Positions 43,925 to 52,176 of a stretch of DNA of 64,000 nt are shown here, piece by piece. The notes beneath the pieces were generated by a model. The model saw only the letters and a program-made list of their open reading frames with translations, was not told the origin of the DNA and did no database searches. Positions within the stretch are counted from its first letter, which is position 1. Every line of letters begins with the position of its first letter. The DNA comes from Halorubrum sp. GN11_10-6_MGM. Its GTDB lineage: Archaea; Halobacteriota; Halobacteria; Halobacteriales; Haloferacaceae. A program made the position numbers and the translations under genes. Where the stretch lies: positions 1 through 64,000 of the forward strand of contig NZ_SGUC01000008.1 of assembly GCF_005435165.1 (NCBI RefSeq), read 5' to 3'.

Positions 43925-44383
43925 CTACAACTGCGCGAACTCGGAGCTCACGTAGTACTGCGCGGTGCTGAGGTACTTCCACCCTATCAGCATCTTCAAC
44001 CCGTGATTGTCGAAGCCGTTGAGCATGATCCAATAGTTCGCTGCCGACGCGCGGAGCGACTGCGGCATCATGCGGTCGGGGTCGATGCCTTCGGTCACTT
44101 CAGCCAGCCGGGTGAGACGCCGGCGGACCGTCTTGTCGGTCATGTCGAACTGGCCTTGGACCTCGAGGAAGCGCTCGATGATGTCTCGCCCCCGCTCTTG
44201 GAGCACTGGTATCTGCCGCCCGCCGGCGTGCGACTTCGGCGACCAGTAGTCGTCGTAGAAGTCTTCGGGCTCGGCGTCGGCATCATCCGCGTTTCGTGCG
44301 CGCGCCTTGGCGAGGGTCCGGCAGTGGCTACAGATGGTCTCCTCGAAGGCGCGGTGGCAGTCCTTGTGATACGGGACGGTCAC
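43925..44383 (-). pseudogene. C-terminal tyrosine-integrase fragment
   Basis: The 152 codons read VPYHKDCHRAFEETICSHCR, a Cys/His zinc-like region, then VQGQFDMTDKTVRRRLTRLAEVTEGIDPDRMMPQSLRASAANYWIM and LIGWKYLSTAQYYV. This is the end of a haloarchaeal integrase with Arg (SLRASAA) and the final Tyr (AQYYV). The upstream half, with the first catalytic Arg, is missing. A broken transposase frame abuts it at 44380. It is therefore a remnant of an integrated virus or plasmid. Confidence 0.6.
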
Positions 44384-44790
44384 GGCGACGATCTCCCCGG
44401 CTGCGTCTCGAACCCCAGTTGCTCACAGAGTACAGGACGGTTCTCTAAGTAGTCGACGAGAGCTGTTTCGTACTCCTATCCGTGGAGTTCTTTCAGTACG
44501 AACACCCGAAAGAGCGTAGACATCTCGTATCGTGTGGGCCCGGTGTAGCGATCCTCGGCGTCAAAGATGGCATAGGCCAACGGGAGCGAGCAGACGAATT
44601 GCTCGACGGAGGTATGATCATCGTGTCTGAACCACGTTGTAGAGACGACACGAACGTCCGATTCTAGACCAGCAAGCGACGTCCGATCGTACAACGGTGT
44701 CGAATCGTACGCCGGCCAATCAGTATGCGAACGTCTTGCGATCCGTCGGAAGACCACCCGACGAGACTCCGGGGTTGCCGTCATATTCAC
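44380..44790 (-). pseudogene. Broken ISH transposase, N-terminal part
   Basis: The first frame runs from 44790 to a TAG at 44476. It continues in frame with EYETALVDYLENRPVLCEQLGFET to a stop at 44380. The pieces RYEMSTLFRVFVLKELHG and YETALVDYLENRPVLCEQLG are contiguous in haloarchaeal transposases with a Trp where TAG now stands, so TGG changed to TAG. No DDE domain follows; instead the integrase fragment begins. The gene is dead. Confidence 0.6.
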
Positions 44791-44857
44791 TACCTCAGTA
44801 TCTCTTATCGATGAGTTTCTCTGGAGCTATAGAGATAGTGATGTGTTAGCGGACCAG

Positions 44858-45100
44858 TCAGGAATACGTTTGATACGCGATAAAGAGCGCAATAGCGAGA
44901 CATACGACACCGAGTCCACGAATGAGCCACGTCCACTGGTCGGAAAGCGAGTCGTGCTTGTCTGTGCCGTAGTCACCACGACGTCGACGGGTCGGGCCAA
45001 CGAATACGGACAGTCGGAGTGCTGTTTGTGGGGCGACAATCAACACAACGCCGAGTAAGGCGCCGAGAACGACTGCGAGGAGTTCGCGGACCCCGGGCAT
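44858..45100 (-). CDS. Small membrane protein next to htpX
   Basis: This 80-residue protein has two membrane helices (LLAVVLGALLGVVLIVAPQTAL and LIRGLGVVCLAIALFIAY) with a charged loop (TRRRRGDYGTDKHDSLSD). It begins directly after the stop of htpX on the same strand, so the two are probably co-transcribed. It may take part in membrane quality control; this is inferred only from the neighbour. Confidence 0.6.
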   Translation of the reverse strand: MPGVRELLAVVLGALLGVVLIVAPQTALRLSVFVGPTRRRRGDYGTDKHDSLSDQWTWLIRGLGVVCLAIALFIAYQTYS

Positions 45101-46009
45101 CTACGAGCGGAGCCGCTGGATACGCTTTTCCATCGGGGGGTGGGTGGAGACGATTTGTTGGAGGAAGCCACGGTCAGAGCTGGAGATACAGAGTGCGCTC
45201 ACCTGCTGATCAACGTTTGCGTCGCGGGAGCGCTGCCTCCCCCGCCCACGGCCGCGCCGATTAGCCGACCCACGGCCACGCTGGGCACGTCCAGCTGATT
45301 GTTGGGCCTGCTGGTTACCCTGATGAATCTTCTCAAGCGCGCGAGCGAGTGGTTCGCCCTGCCCGATGACATCCCTGGCGTCGGCGTCGGCGACGTATTC
45401 GCGGTACCGGGAAATCGCGAGCACGAAGATCATCACGACGAACTGGACGATGTTCCCGACGACGACCGCGAGGAAGAAATCCGCGAGGTCGTTCTCGCCA
45501 GTGAACAACACGATGTACTGCGCAACGATAGCGACGATGGATGCGATGCCTTGACCGAGTTGCATCGTGATGACGTCGCGATTGTCGATGTGGGCAAGTT
45601 CGTGGGCGATAACGCCTTCGAGCTCGCTCCGGTCAAGCAGTTGAATGAGTTCCTGAGAGATGACCACGGTTCCGTTTCCGCGGCGACCGACCGCGAACGC
45701 ATTCGGAACGCCCATACTGGCGATTTTCAACGACGGTTTCTTCATCTCCCTCTCTCGACAGACGCGCTCAACGAACTGATGAATCTCTGCGTATTGGGTC
45801 TCAGGCAGGTCTTCGGCCCCGACACTCCGTAACGCGGCCCACTTGCCGACTTTATACTGGATTCCGATCAAGAGGATGCTGCCGACGATGGCAATCGGGA
45901 GGATGCCCTCGCCGAACGCGACCATCGCTGCGGCGACGGCCACGAGGTAGAACCCCGCGAGAATTGCACCCACGACGGCCATCCGTATTTTAAGTCCAAT
46001 ATGTCTCAT
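45101..46009 (-). CDS. htpX: HtpX-like M48 membrane metalloprotease
   Basis: HtpX is a zinc protease that cuts misfolded membrane proteins at the cytoplasmic side. The zinc motif HELAH (in VIAHELAHIDNRDV) is intact, with the third ligand Glu in YREYVADADA. Two N-terminal helices and two more after the motif (GIASIVAIVAQYIVLF, VVVGNIVQFVVMIFVLAI) give four membrane passes. The Arg/Gly-rich stretch (GRAQRGRGSANRRGRGRGRQR, about residues 240-260) is a halophile insertion. At 302 residues it is full length. Confidence 0.9.
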   Translation of the reverse strand: MRHIGLKIRMAVVGAILAGFYLVAVAAAMVAFGEGILPIAIVGSILLIGIQYKVGKWAALRSVGAEDLPETQYAEIHQFVERVCREREMKKPSLKIASMGVPNAFAVGRRGNGTVVISQELIQLLDRSELEGVIAHELAHIDNRDVITMQLGQGIASIVAIVAQYIVLFTGENDLADFFLAVVVGNIVQFVVMIFVLAISRYREYVADADARDVIGQGEPLARALEKIHQGNQQAQQSAGRAQRGRGSANRRGRGRGRQRSRDANVDQQVSALCISSSDRGFLQQIVSTHPPMEKRIQRLRS

Positions 46010-46173
46010 GTGTGTTATGTTGTAGAGGTGGTCTCGGGAGTATACTCAGATTCGGCGTTGGCTGGTCTATCAACCCGATTCAGTCTTTGGTTGACGATTG
46101 TTCGATCGAGTCCGGCCGTCAATTCTGTATCGGGTCTGCTGTTCGCGGTGAGTCTATACATGCATGTGTGTGA

Positions 46174-46500
46174 TTAGTCAATCGCATTACGTTCACGGTC
46201 AGCGAGGCTGACCGAGAGTTGCCCGTCGCTGTGGACCGAGACAACACACTCGGAGAGAACGAACTTGACCACTCCAGTCGATGGCGTCGACGCTCCGTCA
46301 GCTCCGCCGAACAGTTGACTGAGCGCGAACGCATGCGTCCGATCGTAGCGGGAGGCGACTGCCGAACGGGCATCGCCGGTAACGGTCGACACGGCGTCGG
46401 TGACGGCTTCGTAGAGGGGTGTTTCATTGCCCCAGCGAGCCAGGTAGCGGCCGTGCCACGATGCTGTCAATTCGTCAGCGGGCCGAGATTCATCGGTCAT
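46174..46500 (-). CDS. HalOD1 domain protein
   Basis: From ATG 46500 the protein has about 108 residues with the HalOD1 pattern: PLYEAVTDAVSTVTG, HAFALSQLFGG and VVKFVLSECVVSVHSDGQLSVS. This domain is widespread as an output module or a stand-alone protein in haloarchaea, and its role is not clear. A longer reading to 46572 is less likely. A TetR-type palindrome at 46535-46556 lies just upstream, which suggests control by the TetR protein encoded at 47207. Confidence 0.75.
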   Translation of the reverse strand: MTDESRPADELTASWHGRYLARWGNETPLYEAVTDAVSTVTGDARSAVASRYDRTHAFALSQLFGGADGASTPSTGVVKFVLSECVVSVHSDGQLSVSLADRERNAID

Positions 46501-46534
46501 TGTGTATTCGGGCGCTTCGGGTGCGCCACAACAC

Positions 46535-46556
46535 ATACTGAACGTTCGGTAAGTAT
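46535..46556. promoter_or_regulatory. TetR-type operator candidate A
   Basis: A 22-bp imperfect palindrome (ATACT at one end, AGTAT at the other, ACGTTCGGTA in the core) lies 35 bp upstream of the HalOD1 start. It shares ACGTTCGGTA with site B at 46729-46752. Confidence 0.6.
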
Positions 46557-46728
46557 CAATCTTTCCCCTCATCTCAAGTGAGAGTAGGTCGCCTCAAACC
46601 TGACAATATTCTCAGCCACAATTCTCTATCTGCCGGATATACGGCTTAAAACTAGTTTACTCGGACATATAGAGTGTATCTCATCGTGCCTCTGTCAATG
46701 GCCTTTTCCAGTTAGACGAAGGTTTTAA

Positions 46729-46752
46729 TACCTACCGAACGTTTAGTCAGTA
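46729..46752. promoter_or_regulatory. TetR-type operator candidate B
   Basis: A 24-bp imperfect palindrome with TACCTACCGAACG on one side and GTCAGTA on the other ends 2 bp before ATG 46755. Its position at the transcription start of a leaderless gene and the TetR gene in the same operon imply autoregulation. Confidence 0.65.
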
Positions 46753-46754
46753 GT

Positions 46755-47204
46755 ATGGGACGAGTCTCGCTCAGCAACAATCCACTACTCGCTGCGCTTC
46801 TGGGAACAGTGGTCACTGGACTTGGCCACTTGTACCTGCGGCGCTGGCTGAGAGCGCTTGGATGGCTAGGACTCACCGTTGCTGCTTCAGTTCTGTTTCT
46901 CCCCGCGTCAACGATATCCGCGCTTAGTTCGGGTACGCTAACCGATCCATTCTCGATTCTCCCGATAGTCCTGATCAGTGCCGCTAGTGTCCTTGACGCG
47001 TATCTCATCGCGAAAGTTAGAAGACAACCCGATAGATTCCAAGCAAACACTGTCGGGTCAACAGGGGCTGATGAATCTCCAGCCTGTCCTGCCTGCGGAA
47101 AGCCGGTCGATCCCGATCTCGGATTCTGCCACTGGTGTACAACCGAATTCAACGTTGTCGACGTCTCCAAACTGGAACGAATCGACGAGAACCAATCGGA
47201 CTGA
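46755..47204 (+). CDS. Zinc-ribbon membrane protein
   Basis: The 149-residue protein has three hydrophobic stretches (LLAALLGTVVTGLGHLYL, WLGLTVAASVLFLPAST, ILPIVLISAASVLDAYLI) and a C-terminal zinc ribbon (CPACGKPVDPDLGFCHWC). Such proteins occur widely in haloarchaea and their function is unknown. The gene ends 2 bp before the TetR gene and starts directly after the operator-like palindrome B, so it is the first gene of a self-regulated operon. Confidence 0.65.
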   Translation: MGRVSLSNNPLLAALLGTVVTGLGHLYLRRWLRALGWLGLTVAASVLFLPASTISALSSGTLTDPFSILPIVLISAASVLDAYLIAKVRRQPDRFQANTVGSTGADESPACPACGKPVDPDLGFCHWCTTEFNVVDVSKLERIDENQSD

Positions 47205-47206
47205 CT

Positions 47207-47815
47207 ATGGCTTCTGATTCACCCAAACAGCACTGGAGCACCGCCGAAGAAGAGATTATGGAAGCCACCTATCGAGCACTACTCAAGCACGGTTACGCCG
47301 ACCTGTCGATCTCCCGAATCGCCGACGAACTCGATAAATCGAAGGCTGCTATCTACTACCACTACGACACGAAAGACGACCTTCTGGTCGCGTTTCTCGA
47401 GTTCGCCGTCGATAGATTCGAAGAGACGATCGAGACAGAGACAGGCGACGAACCGCCAGAGGATCTCGAGCACGTTATTGAGAAGCTCCTCCCGCTTCAG
47501 CCCGACGAGGAGCAACGACAGCTCCAAGCGGTGCTAGTCGGTCTCCGTTCCCAAGCCGTGACGAACGAGGTATTTCGCGAGCAATTCACGCAGATCGATG
47601 ACCGACTGGCAGTTACCGTCCGGAGCATCGTCGAACGCGGCATCGACGACGACACTTTCCGTGATGTCGACCCGTCGCGGGTCGCGGAGCATATCCTAGC
47701 GACGGTCAACGGCGCGATGTACGGTCGCGTGACGACAGACCGCAAAAGCGCCGCGGCGGCAGCACGCGTCTCGCTGGCCTCGTACATCGACTCCGAACTG
47801 AGGTGCCGGTCGTGA
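47207..47815 (+). CDS. TetR-family regulator
   Basis: The 202-residue protein has the TetR helix-turn-helix: EEIMEATYRALLKHGYADLSISRIADELDKSKAAIYYHYDTKDDLLVAFLEF. The rest is the variable ligand-binding helical part (TVRSIVERGIDDDTFRDVDPSRVAEHILATVNGAMYG). I chose ATG 47207 right after the preceding stop. It is in an operon with the zinc-ribbon membrane protein. Palindromes A and B at the promoters of the HalOD1 gene and its own operon are the likely targets. Confidence 0.88.
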   Translation: MASDSPKQHWSTAEEEIMEATYRALLKHGYADLSISRIADELDKSKAAIYYHYDTKDDLLVAFLEFAVDRFEETIETETGDEPPEDLEHVIEKLLPLQPDEEQRQLQAVLVGLRSQAVTNEVFREQFTQIDDRLAVTVRSIVERGIDDDTFRDVDPSRVAEHILATVNGAMYGRVTTDRKSAAAAARVSLASYIDSELRCRS

Positions 47816-47922
47816 TTCAAGTGGGGAGATAGGGTGACAAATCTCAGTCGTGCGGACGCGATCGCCGAGGCACGAACTCCACTGAAGGAAATCGGTGATC
47901 GAAGAAGGGACACTGCTCCCGC

Positions 47923-49077
47923 TCACTCGGATCGATCTGTCGATGAGGTCGGCGAGTGTGAATCCGCCTCAGGTTGGCCGCTCAACTCGTCGTCAACGAC
48001 TCGAAAGCCACCAGTCTCTTTCCTCCCCATAAGTTCACGTTGCGGGAACGGAATCTTGATTCCCTCGCGTCGGAACGCGGCCTTGACATTGTGGATGACT
48101 ACTTGGGTAGCTCGCCATTTCCGTTGTGGGGTCGGTTTGTCGATCCAGAATCGCAGTTCGAGTATCACGGCCGAATCGTCGAACCGAACCGGGAGTACCT
48201 GCGGGGCGGGCTGACTCATGATCTCCTCGAGTTCCGTGAGCGCCTCCAGAGCGACAGCTTCGGCATGGTCGGGATTAACGTCGTAATCGATCCCGACTTC
48301 GACCCGGAGCCGAAGTTTCCCTTCGATGCTGCGATTGATGATGGTTCGATTGTTCACGGCTTCGTTCGGGAGCACGACGTGTTCACCGTCGAGATTACGG
48401 AGGCGGACGTTGTTGATGGTGATCTCGGTGATGAATCCTTCGTGATCGCCGATTCGGACCCAGTCTCCGATGGCGAAGGGCCGCGAAAGCATGAGAATAA
48501 ACCCAGCGAGGATCGATCCGAGCGTCTCCTGGGCTGCAAACCCCAGGACGATACCCAGGACGCCGGCTCCCAACAGAAGATCGCTTAGCTGGACACCCCA
48601 CAGCGAGAACGTTCCAAACACGGCGACGACGTAGATCACGACTTGACTGACGTAGTAGCCGACCCGGCGCTGGTGGTCAGACGTTACGCGGTGTTTCGAA
48701 CTGCCACTGCCGAGGAGAAACCGCTTCAGGATACGGGTAACGGTGTACGCGGCAATGAACTGGAGTATCGTGAGCAGGAGGCGGACACCAGCCTCGATAC
48801 CGAATTCGAGCACACCAACAACCGAGAGTGCGGTCCCAGCCGCGTTCCATCGGAGCACCAAGACGACGGCGGCGACGCTTGCCACCATCAAGAGGAGTCC
48901 CGCCCGGACGACCTCGGCGTTCTCCGTTCGAAGTCGGGTCTTCAGGCGCTTCCCGAGGTACCAGATCACAGCGCCGATGAAGACTGCTGCAGCGACTACT
49001 GCCACCGTTTCGGTGAGTTCCGTGCTAGATTGAAGCGGGACAAGGAAGAACGAGAGCATAGACACGAGTGTTCGCAC
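47923..49077 (-). CDS. MscS-type mechanosensitive channel
   Basis: MscS channels open under membrane tension and release solutes during osmotic down-shock. The 384-residue protein has an N-terminal helix, further helices (VAVVAAAVFIGAVIWYLG, GLLLMVASVAAVVLVL, LLLTILQFIAAYTV) and the pore helix with the Gly/Ala pattern LLLGAGVLGIVLGFAAQETLGSILAGFILMLSRPFAIGDWV. The cytoplasmic beta part follows (HEGFITEITINNVRLRNLDGEHVVLPNE). All parts are complete. Confidence 0.9.
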   Translation of the reverse strand: MRTLVSMLSFFLVPLQSSTELTETVAVVAAAVFIGAVIWYLGKRLKTRLRTENAEVVRAGLLLMVASVAAVVLVLRWNAAGTALSVVGVLEFGIEAGVRLLLTILQFIAAYTVTRILKRFLLGSGSSKHRVTSDHQRRVGYYVSQVVIYVVAVFGTFSLWGVQLSDLLLGAGVLGIVLGFAAQETLGSILAGFILMLSRPFAIGDWVRIGDHEGFITEITINNVRLRNLDGEHVVLPNEAVNNRTIINRSIEGKLRLRVEVGIDYDVNPDHAEAVALEALTELEEIMSQPAPQVLPVRFDDSAVILELRFWIDKPTPQRKWRATQVVIHNVKAAFRREGIKIPFPQRELMGRKETGGFRVVDDELSGQPEADSHSPTSSTDRSE

Positions 49078-49164
49078 ATCTCCTTTGATAATCCACGGGT
49101 TATAGTCTGGGTAGTATCGTGGATTCGCACGGCATTCGCGAAGAGTATCCGAGGGAGTTAAGTA

Positions 49165-49188
49165 TACCTGACTAATTAGTTAGTAAGT
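49165..49188. promoter_or_regulatory. TetR-type operator candidate C
   Basis: TACCTGACTAATTAGTTAGT followed by AAGT is a palindromic site centred on ACTAATTAGT (49171-49180), 27 bp before ATG 49215. Its outer sequence resembles site D at 54205-54218. Confidence 0.55.
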
Positions 49189-49214
49189 GTGTACAGGCCA
49201 GGTATTCAGCAACC

Positions 49215-49463
49215 ATGAGTGAGTCACAGAATTCGTTGAAAAATACGATACAGGTGTGGAACGAAGAGGGGCGTCTCTATGTCGTCGTTGGCATGATCAC
49301 GGCGATACTCTCGCTCGTGTTTATCCCCTTGTTTGGCCTCCTCGCCGTGTATTGCGGGTACAAGTTATACGATACCCAAGAGAAAACAGTACTGCCTATC
49401 GTGATGGCCGGGCTCGGCGGATTTGGGTTTCTGTTCTGGGTCTATTTCCTCACTACGGTATAA
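49215..49463 (+). CDS. Small membrane protein
   Basis: The 82-residue protein has two membrane helices (LYVVVGMITAILSLVFIPLFGLLAVYCGY and VLPIVMAGLGGFGFLFWVYFL). It is preceded by operator candidate C and followed 10 bp later by the squalene/phytoene synthase gene, so both are probably one transcript. It may support the membrane-linked synthase, but that is only a guess. Confidence 0.6.
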   Translation: MSESQNSLKNTIQVWNEEGRLYVVVGMITAILSLVFIPLFGLLAVYCGYKLYDTQEKTVLPIVMAGLGGFGFLFWVYFLTTV

Positions 49464-49472
49464 GCTCCCAAA

Positions 49473-50525
49473 ATGATGACCGATCCATCTCCTGAGCCAG
49501 ATATCGCCTGGTGTCACGAAGCGGTACAGGACGTCTCGCGTACCTTCGCGTTGACCGTTGAGGTACTGGAAGAGCCGATGTCGTCGCACATCTGCCTGGG
49601 GTATCTGCTATGTCGCGTTGCCGATACCATCGAAGACGCCGGTCATGTCTCACCTGAATCGCAAGTAAAGCTCCTACGAACGTTCGATGCTGCGCTCGAT
49701 CCCGCCAGTAACGAGACGATGAACGAGTTCCGGGCAGCGGTCGACGGTTGGTTGCCACCGTCAGCCGACCGCAGCGCCGACTGGTCCGTCGTCGCTCAGT
49801 CACCGACAATTTGGGCGACATTCACTAACCAGCCGGAATCCGTACAGACGGCCGTCATTCCGCTGGTCCGGGAGATGGTTGACGGAATGACGATGTTCGT
49901 TGAGCGCTACGCAGACACTGGTGGACTCCGTATCAACGATCGCTCCGAACTCGAACAATACTGTTACTACGCTGCTGGTACCGTCGGCAGGCTTATTACG
50001 AATCTGCTCACCCGGGGGAACGTCTCTCAGAAACGCGCTCAAAGGCTGTACGACACAGCGGACGAGTTTGGACTCCTCTTACAGATGGTGAACGTTTCGA
50101 AGGACGTGTACGACGATTACACAGAGGAAAACAACGTCTATCTCCCGGCCGAGTGGCTCGCTGACGAAGGGATCGATCAAGAGTCTATCCTCCGCACCGA
50201 CAATCGAGAACCAGCTGCGAACGTTGTCGAACGGACGGCCTCCTACGCGGGGACGTTCCTCGATGACGCCCAAACGTACATCGAGGCGATGCCACTCACG
50301 CACGGTAATACGATGGCCGCGTGGTCCATTCCGTATTTGCTAGGCGTGGGAACAATCAGGGAACTCCACACCCGCCCTGAGGACGCACTCACCGAGTCTG
50401 GTGTGAAGATATCACGGCGAGAAGTGATTGCCGTGATGGAGGCGGCTAGTACCGCTGATCGTAACGCGATTGCTGAACTCCGCAAAACTATCGCGCACAA
50501 ACCGTACCACCAAGCCCTCAACTAA
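49473..50525 (+). CDS. Squalene/phytoene synthase
   Basis: This enzyme joins two prenyl diphosphates head to head. Here the Asp-rich motifs are DTIEDAG (about residue 50) and VSKDVYDDYTEENNVYLP (about residue 210). The segment LEQYCYYAAGTVGRLITNLL is typical of squalene synthase-type proteins. The 350-residue length fits. In haloarchaea squalene serves membranes and phytoene serves bacterioruberin; the motifs favour squalene synthase, but substrate choice cannot be settled by eye. Its operon is under the palindrome C promoter. Confidence 0.82.
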   Translation: MMTDPSPEPDIAWCHEAVQDVSRTFALTVEVLEEPMSSHICLGYLLCRVADTIEDAGHVSPESQVKLLRTFDAALDPASNETMNEFRAAVDGWLPPSADRSADWSVVAQSPTIWATFTNQPESVQTAVIPLVREMVDGMTMFVERYADTGGLRINDRSELEQYCYYAAGTVGRLITNLLTRGNVSQKRAQRLYDTADEFGLLLQMVNVSKDVYDDYTEENNVYLPAEWLADEGIDQESILRTDNREPAANVVERTASYAGTFLDDAQTYIEAMPLTHGNTMAAWSIPYLLGVGTIRELHTRPEDALTESGVKISRREVIAVMEAASTADRNAIAELRKTIAHKPYHQALN

Positions 50526-50613
50526 CGACGTTCATATTCTTGTATCAGTGGAAGCGTTCGTGGATCTGAGTGGACAGCACCGTCCGTACACCATTGTAAG
50601 AATATGTTGATAG

Positions 50614-51378
50614 GGCTCTGTTGAAATCCTATTCTTCAGACAATTTCTCACCTGAAACACCCGGTCACTGAAGAGTGCGAATCAACCGGTCAAAAAATAT
50701 TACATGGCGTACCCACAGCTGAGCGACCACAATTAGTGGGACTGTTCACCGATAACCCGTTTGCGGGTTACTGCGGTGAGTGTCCACAATAACATCCATA
50801 GGAACAATACTGTGATGACCAGCCCTGTCGAGGCCAACGCTCCAAGCGGGCTCATCACATCTGCCAACATCGGAAGCAAGAGCAGTAAGACAACCCCAGC
50901 TGAGATGCCTCCACCCAGACACTCAAGGAGTGGCCAGACCAGATTCTCACCTGTCTTATTGTTGTGGTCCGGGGGGGAGTACGATTCCGCTTCCGCGTTG
51001 ATTGGTGTGGTCATACATACCACTCGAGCTAAACTAAAGTATTGATCGTTATAAATCTGCCGGCGAGTCTGTGGTTAAATCTGATAGGCGCAATTGACTC
51101 GAGGGAAACGCTGCTATCCTTAGAGAGCGTGAAACAGGAGATAGGGCACAAGAGATCACAAGGATTCCGTGCCATCGAGCGGGTTGTATTGACCGCATAT
51201 GAGTTGGGAGTTCACTAGTAGAGAATTTTAACAGATCCGATACGTGGTCCATTCTCTGTATTTGATACACCTCTTGTAACAAGTTACAGGAAGATCAAGA
51301 CTGACCACGAGATGTGTATTTTCTGTATTGACGATAGCCAGTCAAAATGTATCTCCTAATGAGGATTTCAACAAAGCC
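50614..51378 (-). mobile_element. Transposase-less IS relative with membrane-protein cargo
   Basis: The ends GGCTCTGTTGAAATCCT (50614-50630) and AGGATTTCAACAAAGCC (51362-51378) belong to the same family as the composite transposon at 10121. The left end shows the same CCTATT-x-TTCA subterminal sequence, the right end the CCTCA type. No transposase gene is present; one membrane protein is. No clear target duplication is visible. Confidence 0.7.
50733..51011 (-). CDS. Membrane cargo protein of transposase-less IS unit
   Basis: From ATG 51011 the protein has 92 residues. It has a polar N-terminus (TPINAEAESYSPPDHNNKT) and two membrane helices (GGGISAGVVLLLLLPMLADV and ALASTGLVITVLFLWMLLWTL). 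It is contained within IS ends at 50614 and 51378. Its function is unknown. It differs from the cargo proteins in the composite transposon, so different copies of the IS family carry different small genes. Confidence 0.55.
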   Translation of the reverse strand, partial: TTPINAEAESYSPPDHNNKTGENLVWPLLECLGGGISAGVVLLLLLPMLADVMSPLGALASTGLVITVLFLWMLLWTLTAVTRKRVIGEQSH

Positions 51379-51594
51379 GGATTTCGGAAACACAAATCAA
51401 CGAATCATCGACAGAGAGGTCAGAGGTATGTTTGGTATACGATGACGTTCCCGTCCCAATCCCCGTTTACCGCAGACTCAATACGATACTGTATGCTAGG
51501 TAATGTATAGTGGCGGTGAACCATATGCTCGTGCTATCCTAACCTCTGCTTGAATTCAAAGACCAGAATATACCCTTCGGGTCCTGTATTTAGC
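51379..51594. other. Flank between two mobile elements
   Basis: No gene is seen. This stretch separates the IS unit ending at 51378 from the left end of the IS200/IS605 element at about 51595. Confidence 0.4.
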
Positions 51595-51765
51595 TGAAAG
51601 TAGGCGCTAAGCCCCCTTCCTCAGCGAGTGCCGACCGAATGGGAGGTGCGAGCAGGGAGGGGATACAGCGCCGCACAGTTCTCATACACGATTCGGTAGC
51701 AGGCCTACAGACCCACGCAGTCACAACGTTTTTGCAGTAGGGTAGTATAGTATTGATCGAACCCA

Positions 51766-52170
51766 ATGGAGTACGACCTCGACTCGGGAGCACACTCGAC
51801 GTATTCCCTGCACTACCACCTGATACTCACCACGAAGTATCGGCGCGGAGTGCTAACCGAGGAGCGAACCCAATTCATTCACGAGGTCATCCGCGGGTTC
51901 ACGGACAACTACGGTGTCGAACTGACGAACCTCGACGGCGAGGACGACCACGTTCACATCCTCTTCCGAGCGAAACCCACCACAGACCTCGTGAAGTTCA
52001 TCAACACGGTCAAGGGCGCGACCGCCCGCCGTATCCGTAACGAGTACGAAGATGAACTGAAAACCGAACTGTGGGGCGACTCGTTCTGGAACGACTCGTA
52101 CTGCCTCATCTCGACGGGGCAGGTATCGCTGGATGTGCTGAAACAGTACGTCGAAGACCAGCGGGAGTAG
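51766..52170 (+). CDS. tnpA: Y1 transposase TnpA (IS200/IS605)
   Basis: The 134-residue enzyme cuts and joins single-stranded element ends. It has the HUH motif in DHVHILFRAKP (about residues 62-66) and the catalytic Tyr in VLKQYVEDQ near the C-terminus. The N-terminal YSLHYHLILTTKYRR is typical of the family. It is complete. The hairpin-rich sequence to its left (51601-51680) is the presumed left-end recognition structure. Confidence 0.9.
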   Translation: MEYDLDSGAHSTYSLHYHLILTTKYRRGVLTEERTQFIHEVIRGFTDNYGVELTNLDGEDDHVHILFRAKPTTDLVKFINTVKGATARRIRNEYEDELKTELWGDSFWNDSYCLISTGQVSLDVLKQYVEDQRE

Positions 52171-52176
52171 ATTGTC

